From Pleurostoma richardsiae (taxonomy: Eukaryota > Ascomycota > Sordariomycetes > Calosphaeriales > Pleurostomataceae), in contig JANBVO010000006.1 in NCBI GenBank assembly GCA_030052745.1, positions 248,001 through 312,000 on the forward strand: a stretch of DNA of 64,000 nucleotides. The letters run 5' to 3'. Below, in pieces: positions 36,100-47,800 of the stretch. The position numbers were made by a program, and so were the translations under genes. The notes below the pieces were generated by a model. The model did no database searches. It saw nothing but the letters and a program-made list of their open reading frames with translations, and was not told where the DNA came from. Within the stretch, counting starts at the first letter, position 1. Every line of letters begins with the position of its first letter.

Positions 36100-36458
36100 C
36101 AGCCCATGCGGCGGCTAAAAAGCTTCCCCGCGTCTTCCACACGAAAATCAGCTAATCCCATTAGGGAAAAGCGGTGAAGATATGATGGGCGCCCCTCACA
36201 GACATTTCGACGCCCAGAAAATCCCAAGTGGCGCATTATCTGCACCACCGTCCCGTGTGTCAAAGTCGGCACCATAACTGCTTGTCTCGATCGGTCTATT
36301 CTGGACTCTTTAACCTGCCTAGCTAGCCTTGCAAGGAGACAACCAGGTCAGGGGCTTCGTTTGTGGTAATTACCTGGTGGATCTGTGGCGGCTTACTACT
36401 ACCCGTTCATCACGCAAAGTCTCGGCCGGGAACGAAGCACAACTCGTGTCTGAGCGCC

Positions 36459-38822
36459 ATGGAGACCGAGATTAGAGCGATCCTGCCCAACATCGACCCC
36501 GTGGTCTCGGAGTACTCGGTCGGCTACCTGACCCATGCCTCCACCTCTTGGGCTGGCGAGGATGAGGACTCCTCCGACACGTCCCCGCTCTCCGATGCCG
36601 CCTCGACCGTCACCGACCTTCTCGTTTCAGCATCCGGTGATTCGGGTGTGAAGACGCAGGAGAAGATCCGCCAGCTGGTTGAGAAATGGGTTGAGAAGTA
36701 CGCCGCGGTCAATGGCTCCGCGGAGAGGAGGGGCCCGGCAGTCAAGAGACTGGATCAGACTTTCCAAGTCGGGGCCCAGAGGAATATGTCCTCGACACTA
36801 GCTGTAGCAACCGGCGGAGTAGACCTTGAGTCCGCGAACGCGAGGAAAGTGGAGTCAAAGGTCGATCGGAAGAAGCTGGAGAAGGCAGAGCGCAAGATCG
36901 CCGCCAAGCAGAGCAAGAAGACCTTCAAGACCGTCGAGTACGAGGCCTCGAGGTTGCTCAACCAGCCTGAGTCTGCGCAGTCGTACGAGGAGTTCTACAT
37001 GGCTGTTAACCCCCTGCAAATGGGTGGCACTGCAGGCAAGAGCAAGGATATCAAGATCGACAACATCGACGTGTCTATCGGTGGCCTGAGGATCCTCACG
37101 GATACCACACTCACTCTATCCTACGGGCATCGGTATGGTCTGGTTGGTCACAACGGTATTGGTAAATCGACCCTGCTTCGGGCTCTCTCTCGCAGAGAGG
37201 TGCCCATTCCGACGCATATCTCCATTCTTCATGTGGAACAAGAGGTGAGTACCACGCTGCCACCAGAGACATAGTCCAGGCCCGTCTGACTGTTGCATAT
37301 AGATCAATGGAGATGAGACCTCAGCAATACAAGCGGTCCTCGATGCCGATGTTTGGCGGAAGGTTCTCTTGAGAGAGCAAGCGGTACGTAGCTACCTCAG
37401 CGTGCGGTTGAATCTAGCCTAACATATCATTGCCAGGAAATCACTCAACGCCTTGCTGAAATCGAGGCACAACGAGCGTCGCTAGCAGATACTTCTGCGG
37501 ATGCAGCCAAGTTAGACAAGGAAAGAGAGGCTCAAGACCAGAAGCTCGGAGATGTCCAAGGCAAGCTAGCGGAGATGGAATCGGACAAGGCAGAGTCAAG
37601 AGCTGCCAGCATTCTTGCTGGTCTTGGTTTCTCACCGGAGCGACAGCAATTCGCCACCAAGACCTTCTCCGGTGGTTGGCGTATGCGTCTGGCACTTGCC
37701 AGAGCTCTCTTCTGCGAACCGGATCTCCTGCTTCTCGACGAGCCGTCCAACATGTTGGACGTCCCCTCTATCACTTTCCTCTCCAATTATCTGCAAGACT
37801 ACCCCAGCACTGTGCTGGTTGTCTCCCACGATCGAGCCTTCCTCAACGAAGTTGCCACGGACATCATCCACCAGCATTCACAACGCTTGGACTACTACAG
37901 AGGTGCTAACTTCGACTCGTTCTACGCGACGAAGGAGGAGCGCAAGAAGACCGCCAAGCGAGAATATGAAAACCAGATGGCGCAGAGAGCTCATCTGCAA
38001 GCATTCATCGATAAATTCCGCTACAATGCTGCCAAGTCTTCGGAAGCGCAGTCCCGCATCAAGAAATTGGAGCGGATGCCTGTCCTGGAACCTCCTGAGG
38101 CCGAGTACAACGTCAAGTTCAAGTTCCCCGAGGTAGAGAAGCTTTCTCCCCCTATTGTACAGATGTCGGAGGTTACGTTTGGCTACACCAAAGATAATAT
38201 CCTCCTCAGAAATGTCGACCTCGACGTCCAACTCGACTCGAGAATCGGCATCGTCGGTCCCAACGGAGCCGGTAAGACGACGGTCCTGAAGTTGCTTATC
38301 GGCAAGCTCCAACCGACCTCCGGCATAATAACGCAACACCCCCGGTTGCGCATAGGCTTCTTCGCGCAGCACCACGTCGATGCGCTGGACTTAACCACCA
38401 GCGCCGTTAGCTTCATGGCCAAGACCTACCCGGGCAAGACCGACGAGGAGTATCGGCGGACGCTCGGCGCGTTCGGCATCACGGGCACGACCGGCCTGCA
38501 GAAGATGGAGGTCCTGTCTGGAGGTCAGAAGTCCCGTGTCGCTTTCGCATGCCTCGCCCTCACCAATCCGCATATCCTGGTTCTCGACGAGCCGTCCAAC
38601 CACCTGGATATCGAGGCCATGGACGCCCTGGCCGACGCGCTGCGGGAGTTCGAGGGCGGAGTGCTCATGGTGTCCCACGACGTGACGATGCTGCAGACAG
38701 TGTGTACGTCGCTGTGGGTATGCGACGGGGGCACGGTGGAGAAGTTCCCCGGCGATGTGCAGCAGTACAAGAAGAGGATTGCTGCGCAGGCTAATGCGGC
38801 TGGCGTGGTCAAGGCTCATTAG
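36459..38822 (+). CDS. gcn20: GCN20, ABC-F ATPase of the general amino-acid control pathway, 750 aa, three exons
   Basis: In yeast GCN20 binds GCN1 on the ribosome and helps uncharged tRNA switch on the eIF2alpha kinase GCN2. Exons are 36459-37244, 37303-37383 (27 codons) and 37437-38822; all introns are GT-AG and phase 0. The first 190 residues form the GCN20 N-terminal region, which contacts GCN1. Two ABC domains without membrane segments follow. Domain 1: Walker A GHNGIGKST (230-238), signature SGGW (367-370), Walker B LLLLDEPSN (D390, E391). The charged inter-domain linker of ABC-F proteins lies at about 440-490 (KEERKKTAKREYENQ). Domain 2: Walker A GPNGAGKTT (563-571), signature SGGQ (650-653), Walker B LDEPSNHLD (D673, E674). 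All catalytic residues are present. Length equals yeast GCN20 (752). The ATG is the first of the frame, with CGCC before it. Confidence 0.95.
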
Positions 38823-40042
38823 AGGAACTAGGCAGACAGTTTCCATCTAATAAAAGGATAGATACCTGTACCAGATGACCCTATTGCGGATCGCTGAAAG
38901 CGTCCCTTGTCACTGTCGCTACCTTTAAACTAGAACGGTCTTATCGTCGACATCAGAGCCCGCGGCCCCTACCTACGCTCGCCTCTAATTACATGTAACT
39001 AAATCCCCATCATAGCAAACGACTTACCGGAACCGTAAATCAGCAGGAGACATGAACGCTTCAGCAACTAGCCAATGTTCCGACTTACACCTACTGCCCC
39101 TAAACATCAGCCGTCTTCCTGCGTGGCTGTATTGGTCCGTCTGCGTCGATAGTATGCGCGCCCAACTATTATAAATACAAGCAGACTTAGCTTGTTCAGA
39201 GTTGCTGATATCCGGAGTGGTGCTAATATATGCATTGGGGCAGAGGGGAGTCGGGCTATCATTGTCATAAGATAGCGACTCGAGGACGAATTACAAAATC
39301 TCGAGACTACCTTATCGAGTTGATGAGGGTGCTGACCACGAAATCTCTCGCCGTTGAGATTAAGTTTAAGATATTGTACTCGACTGTAGTCTATAGGGTC
39401 ATCAAATGATCCCCGATGTTGCTTAGAGGGCAGGTATATTCAGGTGCAAAGCTGTTTCTTCCCTGATAAGTCAACCCAAGCAACCTGATGATACAAGGGC
39501 GTTGATACGAGCTCAAATCGTACTATTACAAGCGGTTGCTGAAAGACTTTCCAGGTCTTACATGGCTATAGGGTCTAACAATGTCCGTTCCTCGTCAGTC
39601 AAGGACTCACAAGCAAATACGACCGACATACGTCCCGGCGATGTAAGGAAGACGCTTTGGGTAGCTGTAGTGGGGAGCATCTTAGATATCCGCGTGACTT
39701 TTCACATGACTATGAACGGGTGGCTGCAGCCAAATGCGGGAAGGCGGCTGTTGCCCCTGCTTTAACTCCTCTTCTGGATGCAGCAAAGCGCGCTTACCAG
39801 AAAGGTAAACAAGCTAAAGCAAAGAGGGGCTAATCAGCGGCCTGTGCCAACCAGAGAGCTTCGCTTCTTTTCGTGGTGCCTGGAGCGGTGAACGCTTCCC
39901 ACCCAATTCCCCAAACAAAATCAACAAACTCTCCTTTCCTCCATCGACCTTCCTACCGCCTCGGACATCTCGCCGCCTCGCTCTGCAACTTCTCCGTTTA
40001 TCTCGATACTCGACTCATCCCAGCTCTTCATCCTCAGCCAAA
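38823..40042. other. Intergenic region and beta-tubulin promoter
   Basis: The last 145 bp (39,898-40,042) are a pyrimidine-rich leader typical of strongly expressed fungal genes. Nothing else is recognised; the ORF at 39,502-39,765 has no motif. Confidence 0.55.
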
Positions 40043-41880
40043 ATGCGTGAGATCGTAAGTCTGGCCTTCCCGCTCTCGCTCGACGCGTCTCGAAATTACT
40101 CTCAGCCCCTGAGTTACCCCACCTCCATCACGATCACCTCCGCCTGTCGAGGACCTCGAGAAGCTCGAGAGAACGTGTCAGGAAATATGCGGTCAGACGG
40201 CTAACCAGGCTTTTTTCACATCAACAGGTTCACCTCCAGACCGGCCAGTGCGTAAGTAGCTATCGTCGTCCTTGATCTGCTGTGTGGGGCTCATAATTTT
40301 GCAGGGCAACCAAATCGGTGCTGCCTTCTGGTGCGTACATCTTCGAACCGCGACCACCGACCCGCGACCCACGATCTGAATCAAACGGCATCGGTCCTAA
40401 CTGTTCTGCTAGGCAAACCATCTCCGGCGAGCACGGCCTCGACAGCAATGGCGTGTATGTGGAAAGCTCTCGCGTCTCATAGTCTACACCGCTCTGACAT
40501 TTGGCATAGCTACAATGGCACTTCCGAGCTCCAGCTCGAGCGCATGAGCGTCTACTTCAACGAGGTACGCAATTTAACGCACTTCTCAAACGTGTTGCCA
40601 GAGTGTATTTTGCGTCAGCCTAAGCTCACATCGCCTTGCAGGCTTCTGGCAACAAGTACGTCCCCCGCGCCGTCTTGGTCGACCTGGAGCCGGGCACTAT
40701 GGATGCTGTCCGCGCTGGTCCCTTCGGCCAGCTGTTCCGTCCCGACAACTTCGTCTTCGGCCAGTCCGGTGCTGGCAACAACTGGGCCAAGGGTCACTAC
40801 ACGGAGGGTGCTGAGCTTGTCGACCAAGTTCTTGATGTCGTTCGTCGTGAGGCTGAGGGCTGTGACTGCCTCCAGGGCTTCCAGATCACCCACTCCCTCG
40901 GCGGTGGTACCGGTGCTGGTATGGGCACCCTGTTGATCTCCAAGATCCGTGAGGAGTTCCCCGATCGCATGATGGCTACCTTCTCCGTTGTGCCCTCCCC
41001 CAAGGTGTCCGACACTGTCGTTGAGCCGTACAACGCGACCCTGTCCGTTCACCAGCTCGTCGAGAACTCTGACGAGACTTTCTGCATTGACAACGAGGCG
41101 CTGTACGACATTTGCATGCGTACCCTGAAGCTGTCTAACCCGTCGTATGGCGACCTGAACTACCTGGTCTCCGCCGTCATGTCTGGCGTCACCACTTGCC
41201 TGCGTTTCCCGGGTCAGCTGAACTCTGACCTCCGCAAGCTCGCCGTCAACATGGTGCCTTTCCCTCGTCTGCACTTCTTCATGGTCGGCTTCGCTCCTCT
41301 GACCAGCCGCGGTGCTCACTCCTTCCGCGCTGTCACCGTTCCGGAGTTGACCCAGCAGATGTTCGACCCTAAGAACATGATGGCTGCTTCTGACTTCCGC
41401 AATGGTCGCTACCTGACCTGCTCTGCCATCTTGTACGTTCCCTCCCCTTTGTCGAGATCCGATAACCAACTAACCATATCATATAGCCGTGGCAAGGTCT
41501 CCATGAAGGAGGTTGAGGACCAGATGCGCAACGTCCAGAGCAAGAACTCGTCTTACTTCGTTGAGTGGATTCCCAACAACGTCCAGACTGCCCTCTGCTC
41601 AATTCCTCCTCGTGGCCTCAAGATGTCCTCGACCTTCGTCGGCAACTCGACTGCCATCCAGGAGCTCTTCAAGCGCATTGGCGAGCAGTTCACTGCCATG
41701 TTCCGTCGCAAGGCTTTCCTGCATTGGTACACTGGTGAGGGTATGGACGAGATGGAGTTCACTGAGGCTGAGTCCAACATGAACGATCTCGTCTCCGAAT
41801 ACCAGCAGTACCAGGATGCTGGCGTCGACGAGGAGGAAGAGGAGTACGAGGAGGAGGCTCCCCTTGAGGGCGAGGAGTAA
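40043..41880 (+). CDS. tub2: Beta-tubulin, 447 aa, seven exons
   Basis: This GTP-binding subunit pairs with alpha-tubulin to build microtubules. Exons are 40043-40054, 40228-40251, 40305-40330, 40413-40454, 40510-40564, 40642-41432 and 41487-41880. The first 53 codons are cut into five very small exons, as is usual for the benA/tub2 genes used in fungal barcoding. The joined protein begins with MREI, the tetrapeptide through which tubulin mRNA is autoregulated in animals. It has the nucleotide-binding loop GGGTGAGMG near residue 140 and ends in an acidic Glu-rich tail that carries post-translational marks. Length is exactly the family norm. Benzimidazole-target residues are wild type: H6, Y50, F167, E198 and F200. 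The intron in codon 317 is GT-AG. A highly expressed housekeeping gene is expected. Confidence 0.98.
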
Positions 41881-44800
41881 ATATAACTCCTCGATATCTG
41901 CAACGGTGCCTCGCGGTTTCTGACTTCTCTGATACCTTGGCTGGCCTTACTTTGCGTTATGCGTGTGGCAGAATCTTCGGATGGGGTCCGTGTCGATCGA
42001 TTGTCGGAAAAGGGCAAACATTGACCTAGATATACCTCTTCCATTATGGTTGACCATTACTATGAAAACAGACAATCCAGACCTGTACCTGGCAATATCT
42101 CGTTCTGTCTGACGTTGTGATTTGTCTTGGCGAGTTGCCTATCTTCAAGATGGTTTGTAAAGTCTTGTCTCTGAGTATTGCTTCCCCCCATTCTTTGTGT
42201 CGTCCATCCAAAGCCCCAGCCACCCTTTCTCTCTGACTTGATCCGCTGGCCTCCACACACCCTTGTACTGCGAGAGGAACTTGCTCTGGTATTCCAGGAG
42301 ACGCGGCACCAACCTGGCCAACTTGTGGACGATTGGTGAGTCCGCTTGCTTCAAGTATTTGCTACAAGCTTATCCCTCGCTGTTACTCTGTGCCGGTTCG
42401 ACCTGGATTGGTCCTTTCTCTCTCAGTAGTGGGTGGATGTTTCTGCTTGTAGTCGATGAAGGCTTACTAGGTCTTTTGCCGTGTATGTATCGTCTCCTTT
42501 CTCGTGGTCTGCCAGATGGCGAACGAAAGCAGGAGTGCATGGCTATGAGGATATCAGCAGGGAGGCAGGCAGGTATGATGACCGCGGTCAGTGACTTGGA
42601 CTTGATGTGGACGGCTGCTCGAGAGTCATGCCAGTATGTCCCTTTCTAGACAGACGACTTCCGTGGCTGGAGTCACTACTTATCTATGGTGGAATGAACT
42701 TGCCCTCAGAGAGAAGTTGTAAGGTGTAGTCCATATTTGAATGCTTTCCCAGCTATCTTATTCCAAGCTACGGGGCAAGAGGGAAAGACCTTACCCGATC
42801 CTTGGTCTATAGGAATCATTGTGGTCACTAAGTTCAATGTTACCATATATTCTTTACAAGCGCGGTTCAGTAAAGAAGCTTGTGTAGGATCAAGTCCACG
42901 CTCTTCCGTATATTCAGGCATGTGGAATCGAGAGACCGAAAGCCTGATCTCTACGCCAGCACTTCCTCTATCAATTTCTTTGGGACGCGTGGAATCTGTA
43001 GCATACCCACGACGGCACCCAGATCCGTCACAGGAAGCCACGCAGGGAAGCCGTGGTCTCTGAGCGTTCAAAAGATATGACCTGATCAGGCATCGGGCTG
43101 GGACCTATTCCGTCATTCACTGCGGCAGTTAACTAGCGTCTGACGTGGTCGAATCCTCTCAACCAACAAGCGCACGCTTCCCAAAACGGAAGTAAGAAGC
43201 CATCGTGGCCCATCAAACCCACCGCGAACTCTGGGTCCCTGATACGCAGACCCATTGCTAAATTCCTTCTGTCAAGCGAGCATGGCCGGGTCTCGGCCTG
43301 GAAGCTACGGCATCCTGTTCGTCGCCCGAGATCAGGTCCTCCTGGCCCCCCTCTGCCCCGGCTTCCGAGTCTCGCACCGAGCGGGGAGAGGTAGGAGCCA
43401 AGGAGGATGCCGTGCTCAGAATTTGCCACTATCCCCTCTCTCTCTCCTCCTCCTTCGCCTGCATCCTTCCGATGTGGGCATCAAGGTTTCCCTCCAAGCC
43501 GGGAGGCGGTCCCATTCACCCGGGTCCGTGGCCGAGAGAGCAGAGGTGAGACGGGTCTCCGTATGATTGGGAACTCGTCGTCTGACCACCACACCGCAGC
43601 CTTCCGCCCCCAGGATGGGGTCCGGTCATCTCTCTCGTGGTCCAGTAGCGGCCCAGAGCGGCCTCAACGTTGGGCGGCCGTAGGGTCGGGGACCCTTGGG
43701 CAAATCTGCCTGGCGGCGCATATCCTGACCCCCAAGACCCGCGTCAAAGCTCTCCCGGCTCTTGGAGCGCCTAGCCGTCCTGCCGTCCTGCGTCGGATAA
43801 CGGCCTCAGGGCAAATTAGCTTGACATGCAGACGCCGGCTCCCTTGTCACTGATGTGTTCCTAGCCCACTGGGCATCCACACCTCCATCCCGCCCACAGA
43901 AGCTCAGGGGGCCCGCTGGGCCAACTGCTGCCCAGAGCTCCTTCGGCTCGAAAAAGCCGACGTGGATTTGGGCAGGTCTAGCTCGCTGGACGTGTCTAGA
44001 TTGGGCTATCCAGACTATCTGCAGCGGAGAAGGCTGTGACGCGCCGGGCGGCCGCCGATCTCAGGGGCGTGGGACTAGAAAAGGGGAGACGGCCAACATC
44101 CTGGCTGGGCAAATCCCTGGACGAGAAAGACATCGCCGCTATTGTTGATTCTGGCGCTTGTGGTCTGGCCTTTACTCGTAAGGAGAGGACAGCTGCGAAT
44201 GAGGGTCCGCCGTACACGGGAGGAGATCTCTTCCCGGTGTGTTGTGCCCTGCAGGTCTGACCCTGCCTCTTGATGCTTTGCTATTCTGCCACTCTGGCAC
44301 AAGCAAGCTGCAGGGGGAGACAACGTCTGCATATCGGTGGTTAAATGAACAACCGATATTGTTGAGTGGTCTATCTCCTGGATGGGAGACCCTGCCACAG
44401 CCGGTCAAGGGGTTGATGGGGATGGTTGAGGATGTATGATGCTGGCGTTTCGAGGGCTCGTCGTATCTCATGACTGGGCCGCTTGTGTGCTGGGGTTCGT
44501 GCCAGTAGCCTGTGGATATTGCTGGCTATGAAAACTAAGATCCATGATCGTCTACAGTGAGACTCAGTGGACTCCTGCGGCAAAGGATGGGCTCCAGGCT
44601 GGAGCCCCTGGTCGGGGAGCAGCAACCAGCCTTTGCTCCCTCCTGATGCCTCGAGGCAAGGAAGATATCGAACCGTACTGTACTAATTATCACGAATAAT
44701 AGAGTCCAGTATGCCCCCGGGACTTGGCAAAGACACCCTTATCGTGGCGGTGATGTTCTCGTACCGCGTTGGCAGAGAGACAAGTCCTTCCTGACGCATT

Positions 44801-47800
44801 CGTTGACTTCTTGCAACTGTTCACCCCGGTAATCATTTCTAAGACGATCTTCAATAGCTCTGACGGAACAGCAAATCGATAGCCGAAGAGTCAGATCCAG
44901 TTTGAGAGATCAAGAGCTCAGTGTCGCTGTGCACCGTGACAGCGACCTTCTCGTGAAACCTTGCCAGATGTCACCGAGATCAGGTACTTACCATAGAACA
45001 CCAGTCATCAAAGCTTCATCGTTATTTATTCTTCATCTCAAATTTTGTGAAATGTTCTGCGTAACGTTCCAAGGGAGCTTCGAAGGCTTCCGACAAGCAC
45101 AGGGGTTGATATAGCATGGACGAGATGGTCATACCCGACTGCTTATACTACCTATCCGTTTACCTGCCATAGCTGAGACAAGAATTTCGTGTGTTCCGTG
45201 AGCTGAGAAACATTGAGCTGCTTCAGACACTTGCGCAAAATGGTTGGTTCTAGACCGATGGGTGACACAGCACGGGCAAGACCATCTCGTGTCAAGCAGC
45301 TCCTGCCCTGTCAGAATTGGGAAGACATATTTGCTGCGGCAACGTCACAGCAGTATTAGATTCTATTTGTTCAACAGATCGCCGAGAGTACGGCGTTATG
45401 TCCAACTGTCTCCGTCATTATCACCGACAGGAAGTAGGCCCTCCGGCTGAACCCCCGCCTCCGTCTTTCCCTGGGCATCCGGCGACGGATGACATGGAGG
45501 GGAGTGAGCGAGCGAGCATACAGCCGAGAGGACGAGTCGACCTCGAGAGAAGGAGACGAGACCAGCCATCTCAGTGGGATTCTCTGTCCTCACTGGGCTG
45601 CCTCCTCAGCACTACCAACTAAACCCTTTGAAGATGTATCAAATGCTACTACGACACGAGTAGTGGCAGCAAAGTGGGCAGGTGAGTCCCGCGGCGTCAT
45701 CGTCGCCCGTCACTCCATCTCAGCCCTACGAGAATAGGGTTCTTACGTAACGACCTCTAGCGACGTCGATTGGGAGGAGCGGTGGGAGATTCTGACGCAG
45801 ATTCGGGGGCGCACATGTGGGAACTAATAGGCTACACCTCGAGGAGCAGGGCGGATGCCGCTCATAGGCGGACTAGTCTCACTTCGCCTGCAGAGGCGTC
45901 TAGTCGACGGAGTCGACGGTGTGCGCCGGACAAGGTGCGTCCCGGGGAGCTTGTGGTGAGGCTGTGTGCATACGTTCAAGCCTCCTGCTGTTGCGTGTTG
46001 CTGTGTCTATATGCTGGTGCGGTGACTGGGAAGTACCAAACCCAAGGGCGATACTTACGCATCCAACATGTCCGTTGCTCGAAATCCTGGCAGGAAACGG
46101 AGCAGGAAATAAGAAAGAGAGGGATCTGAGGCAGACTGCTAGATCGCAGCGTTTGAGCCTGGTCCAAGTAGCGCCGAGGACCTGCCACATGAGGCGTCAT
46201 GCTTCGACCATTCACATGCACACAGCTGCATGAGGGAGGCCAAGCACCGCTCGGGCGGCAGAGAGGTCTAGACCCGGGGACCACGGCGCGGCGCAAGGCG
46301 GACGAGGCCTACGTCGCCGTCGGGCAAGAAGTCTTAAGAGGCTTCTCGTCGCTGCTGCTTTAGCACACCGAACGCTGCTCGCTACGGCCAGCCAAGGGAC
46401 GCCCCCGCGAGTGTGGTTCTGGCATTCAGCCAGCCTGCTGGTGATAAGGTGTGAGATTTGAGGTCGGCGATTGGCGGGGTCGCAACAAGCGAGCAAGCAG
46501 GCTTGGAGCTGAACGAAGCCATCGGGGAGTCAGGGCCGATTCGACCAGGCTTCTGGAAACTGTGGCTGGCTTGGCGAGGGGGACGCCAGCCTGGCTCCTT
46601 CTGCTGGTGGCAGATGCGTGGCATGTAACATCTCTCGGCGTGTGCGACTGCGGGGAAGACAACATGTGCGCCAGCGTCGCCATCGCCGTCCAGAGCCATG
46701 TATATCACAGTATGTATCGGAGAGGATACCAGGATGCTCTCTTGGGCTTTCGGCGACTCCTCTAGTGCCACGAAGGCTTCCCCCTCCCGAGTCCGTCATT
46801 GCAGAACGGCGGACAACGTTCGGGCAGATGCCCTCGGAATAGCCTACTGCTTGGCGAATAGGCGAGCCATCAACAGGAGCGAGATGGATTCTCGGTCAAG
46901 CTGAAGGCACTTCTACCATGACACACGCTACTGTGATAGTCGTATAATCCATCCGTAACGACGCTGCGGCGGATTTTTGCCCCGTGACAGGCGCAGTGCG
47001 TGGACGAGCGCACATGCAGGGGGTGTCCGAAGGGCCTCGCGAAATGCGGCCCTATCACCGCGAGACACACGGCACGGCTGCGAGGAGGGATGTTGGATCC
47101 CTCGCCGTCACCCTCCCTGCCGGTGTGGGAGCCTTCGGGCTGGTGGGCGGTAGTCTAGGATGCCAGCAGAAGAAGTTCGAGCTCATGTCGTTTAACTTTC
47201 TCAATGTGGGAACGACCAAGGGGGGACGCACAGACGAGCGACGAAAGAACCGTGCAGCGAGACCCTGTCCAATCCCTGGCGCCGTGGTAATGGGCAATAT
47301 CACAGGCGCTCTCGCTGTTTGCCCGCAGCGGCGAGTCCTTGACGGACCAATTGATGCAATGGCATCGTGGACAGATGGGGTGACTCAAGGCTGCCTGCAA
47401 AGACTCGCCGCAGCGGCGAAGCGCGATGCAGACCGCTTTATAATTTGGCTTTGTAACATGATTTCTAAACATATCCATGATGTGCAAGTTCGTTCCGGCG
47501 GTGTCTCTGCGTCGATGGGGGCCACCACGGGGGCGTCCAAGGGCGCGGCTTGATAGCGATCGAACTCATTAGATTCTAGAGCCTAGCACCTTGGCCAAGA
47601 GTATCTTCATTCTGGGCCTTCAAGACAGCGGTAGCAATTGGTTAGCCTGTATGATGAGTGCCATACTTAGCACATGCTTTCAAACAGTCTTCCTGGCGCA
47701 GGAGGTAGCCGCGAGAAGATGAGCTCCAGTCGTGTGGATTGCCAGATACGGTAACAAGATGTGTAATTTGGCCTGCTATAGATAGGCAACTGAGCAATGT

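Larger units (their letters stand above)
30137..36458. other. 6.3-kb divergent intergenic region
   Basis: It separates the unknown minus-strand gene and gcn20. Near the left gene it holds a purine-rich tract, tetranucleotide repeats, clustered GTAC sites and three palindromes. Near the right gene it holds a CCAAT box. Open frames in the middle (for example 32,119-32,427 and 33,547-33,894 on opposite strands) have no known motif. No RNA gene seen. Confidence 0.5.

Noticed and set aside
44036-44260. A DSGA peptide suggestive of an aspartic-protease active site
   Set aside because: Four residues in a 74-codon frame with no flanking domain; no terminal repeats or other element parts found.
44379-44391. 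TGGATGGGAGACC, like the internal control region of vertebrate 5S rRNA genes
   Set aside because: Only 13 bases match, fungal 5S has a different sequence there, and neither the 5' half nor the terminal stem is present.
47381-47387. TGACTCA core in the gene-poor region
   Set aside because: No gene promoter nearby; such cores are expected several times by chance.
46984-47553. 189-codon plus-strand open frame
   Set aside because: No motif, random-like composition, and no splice or promoter support.
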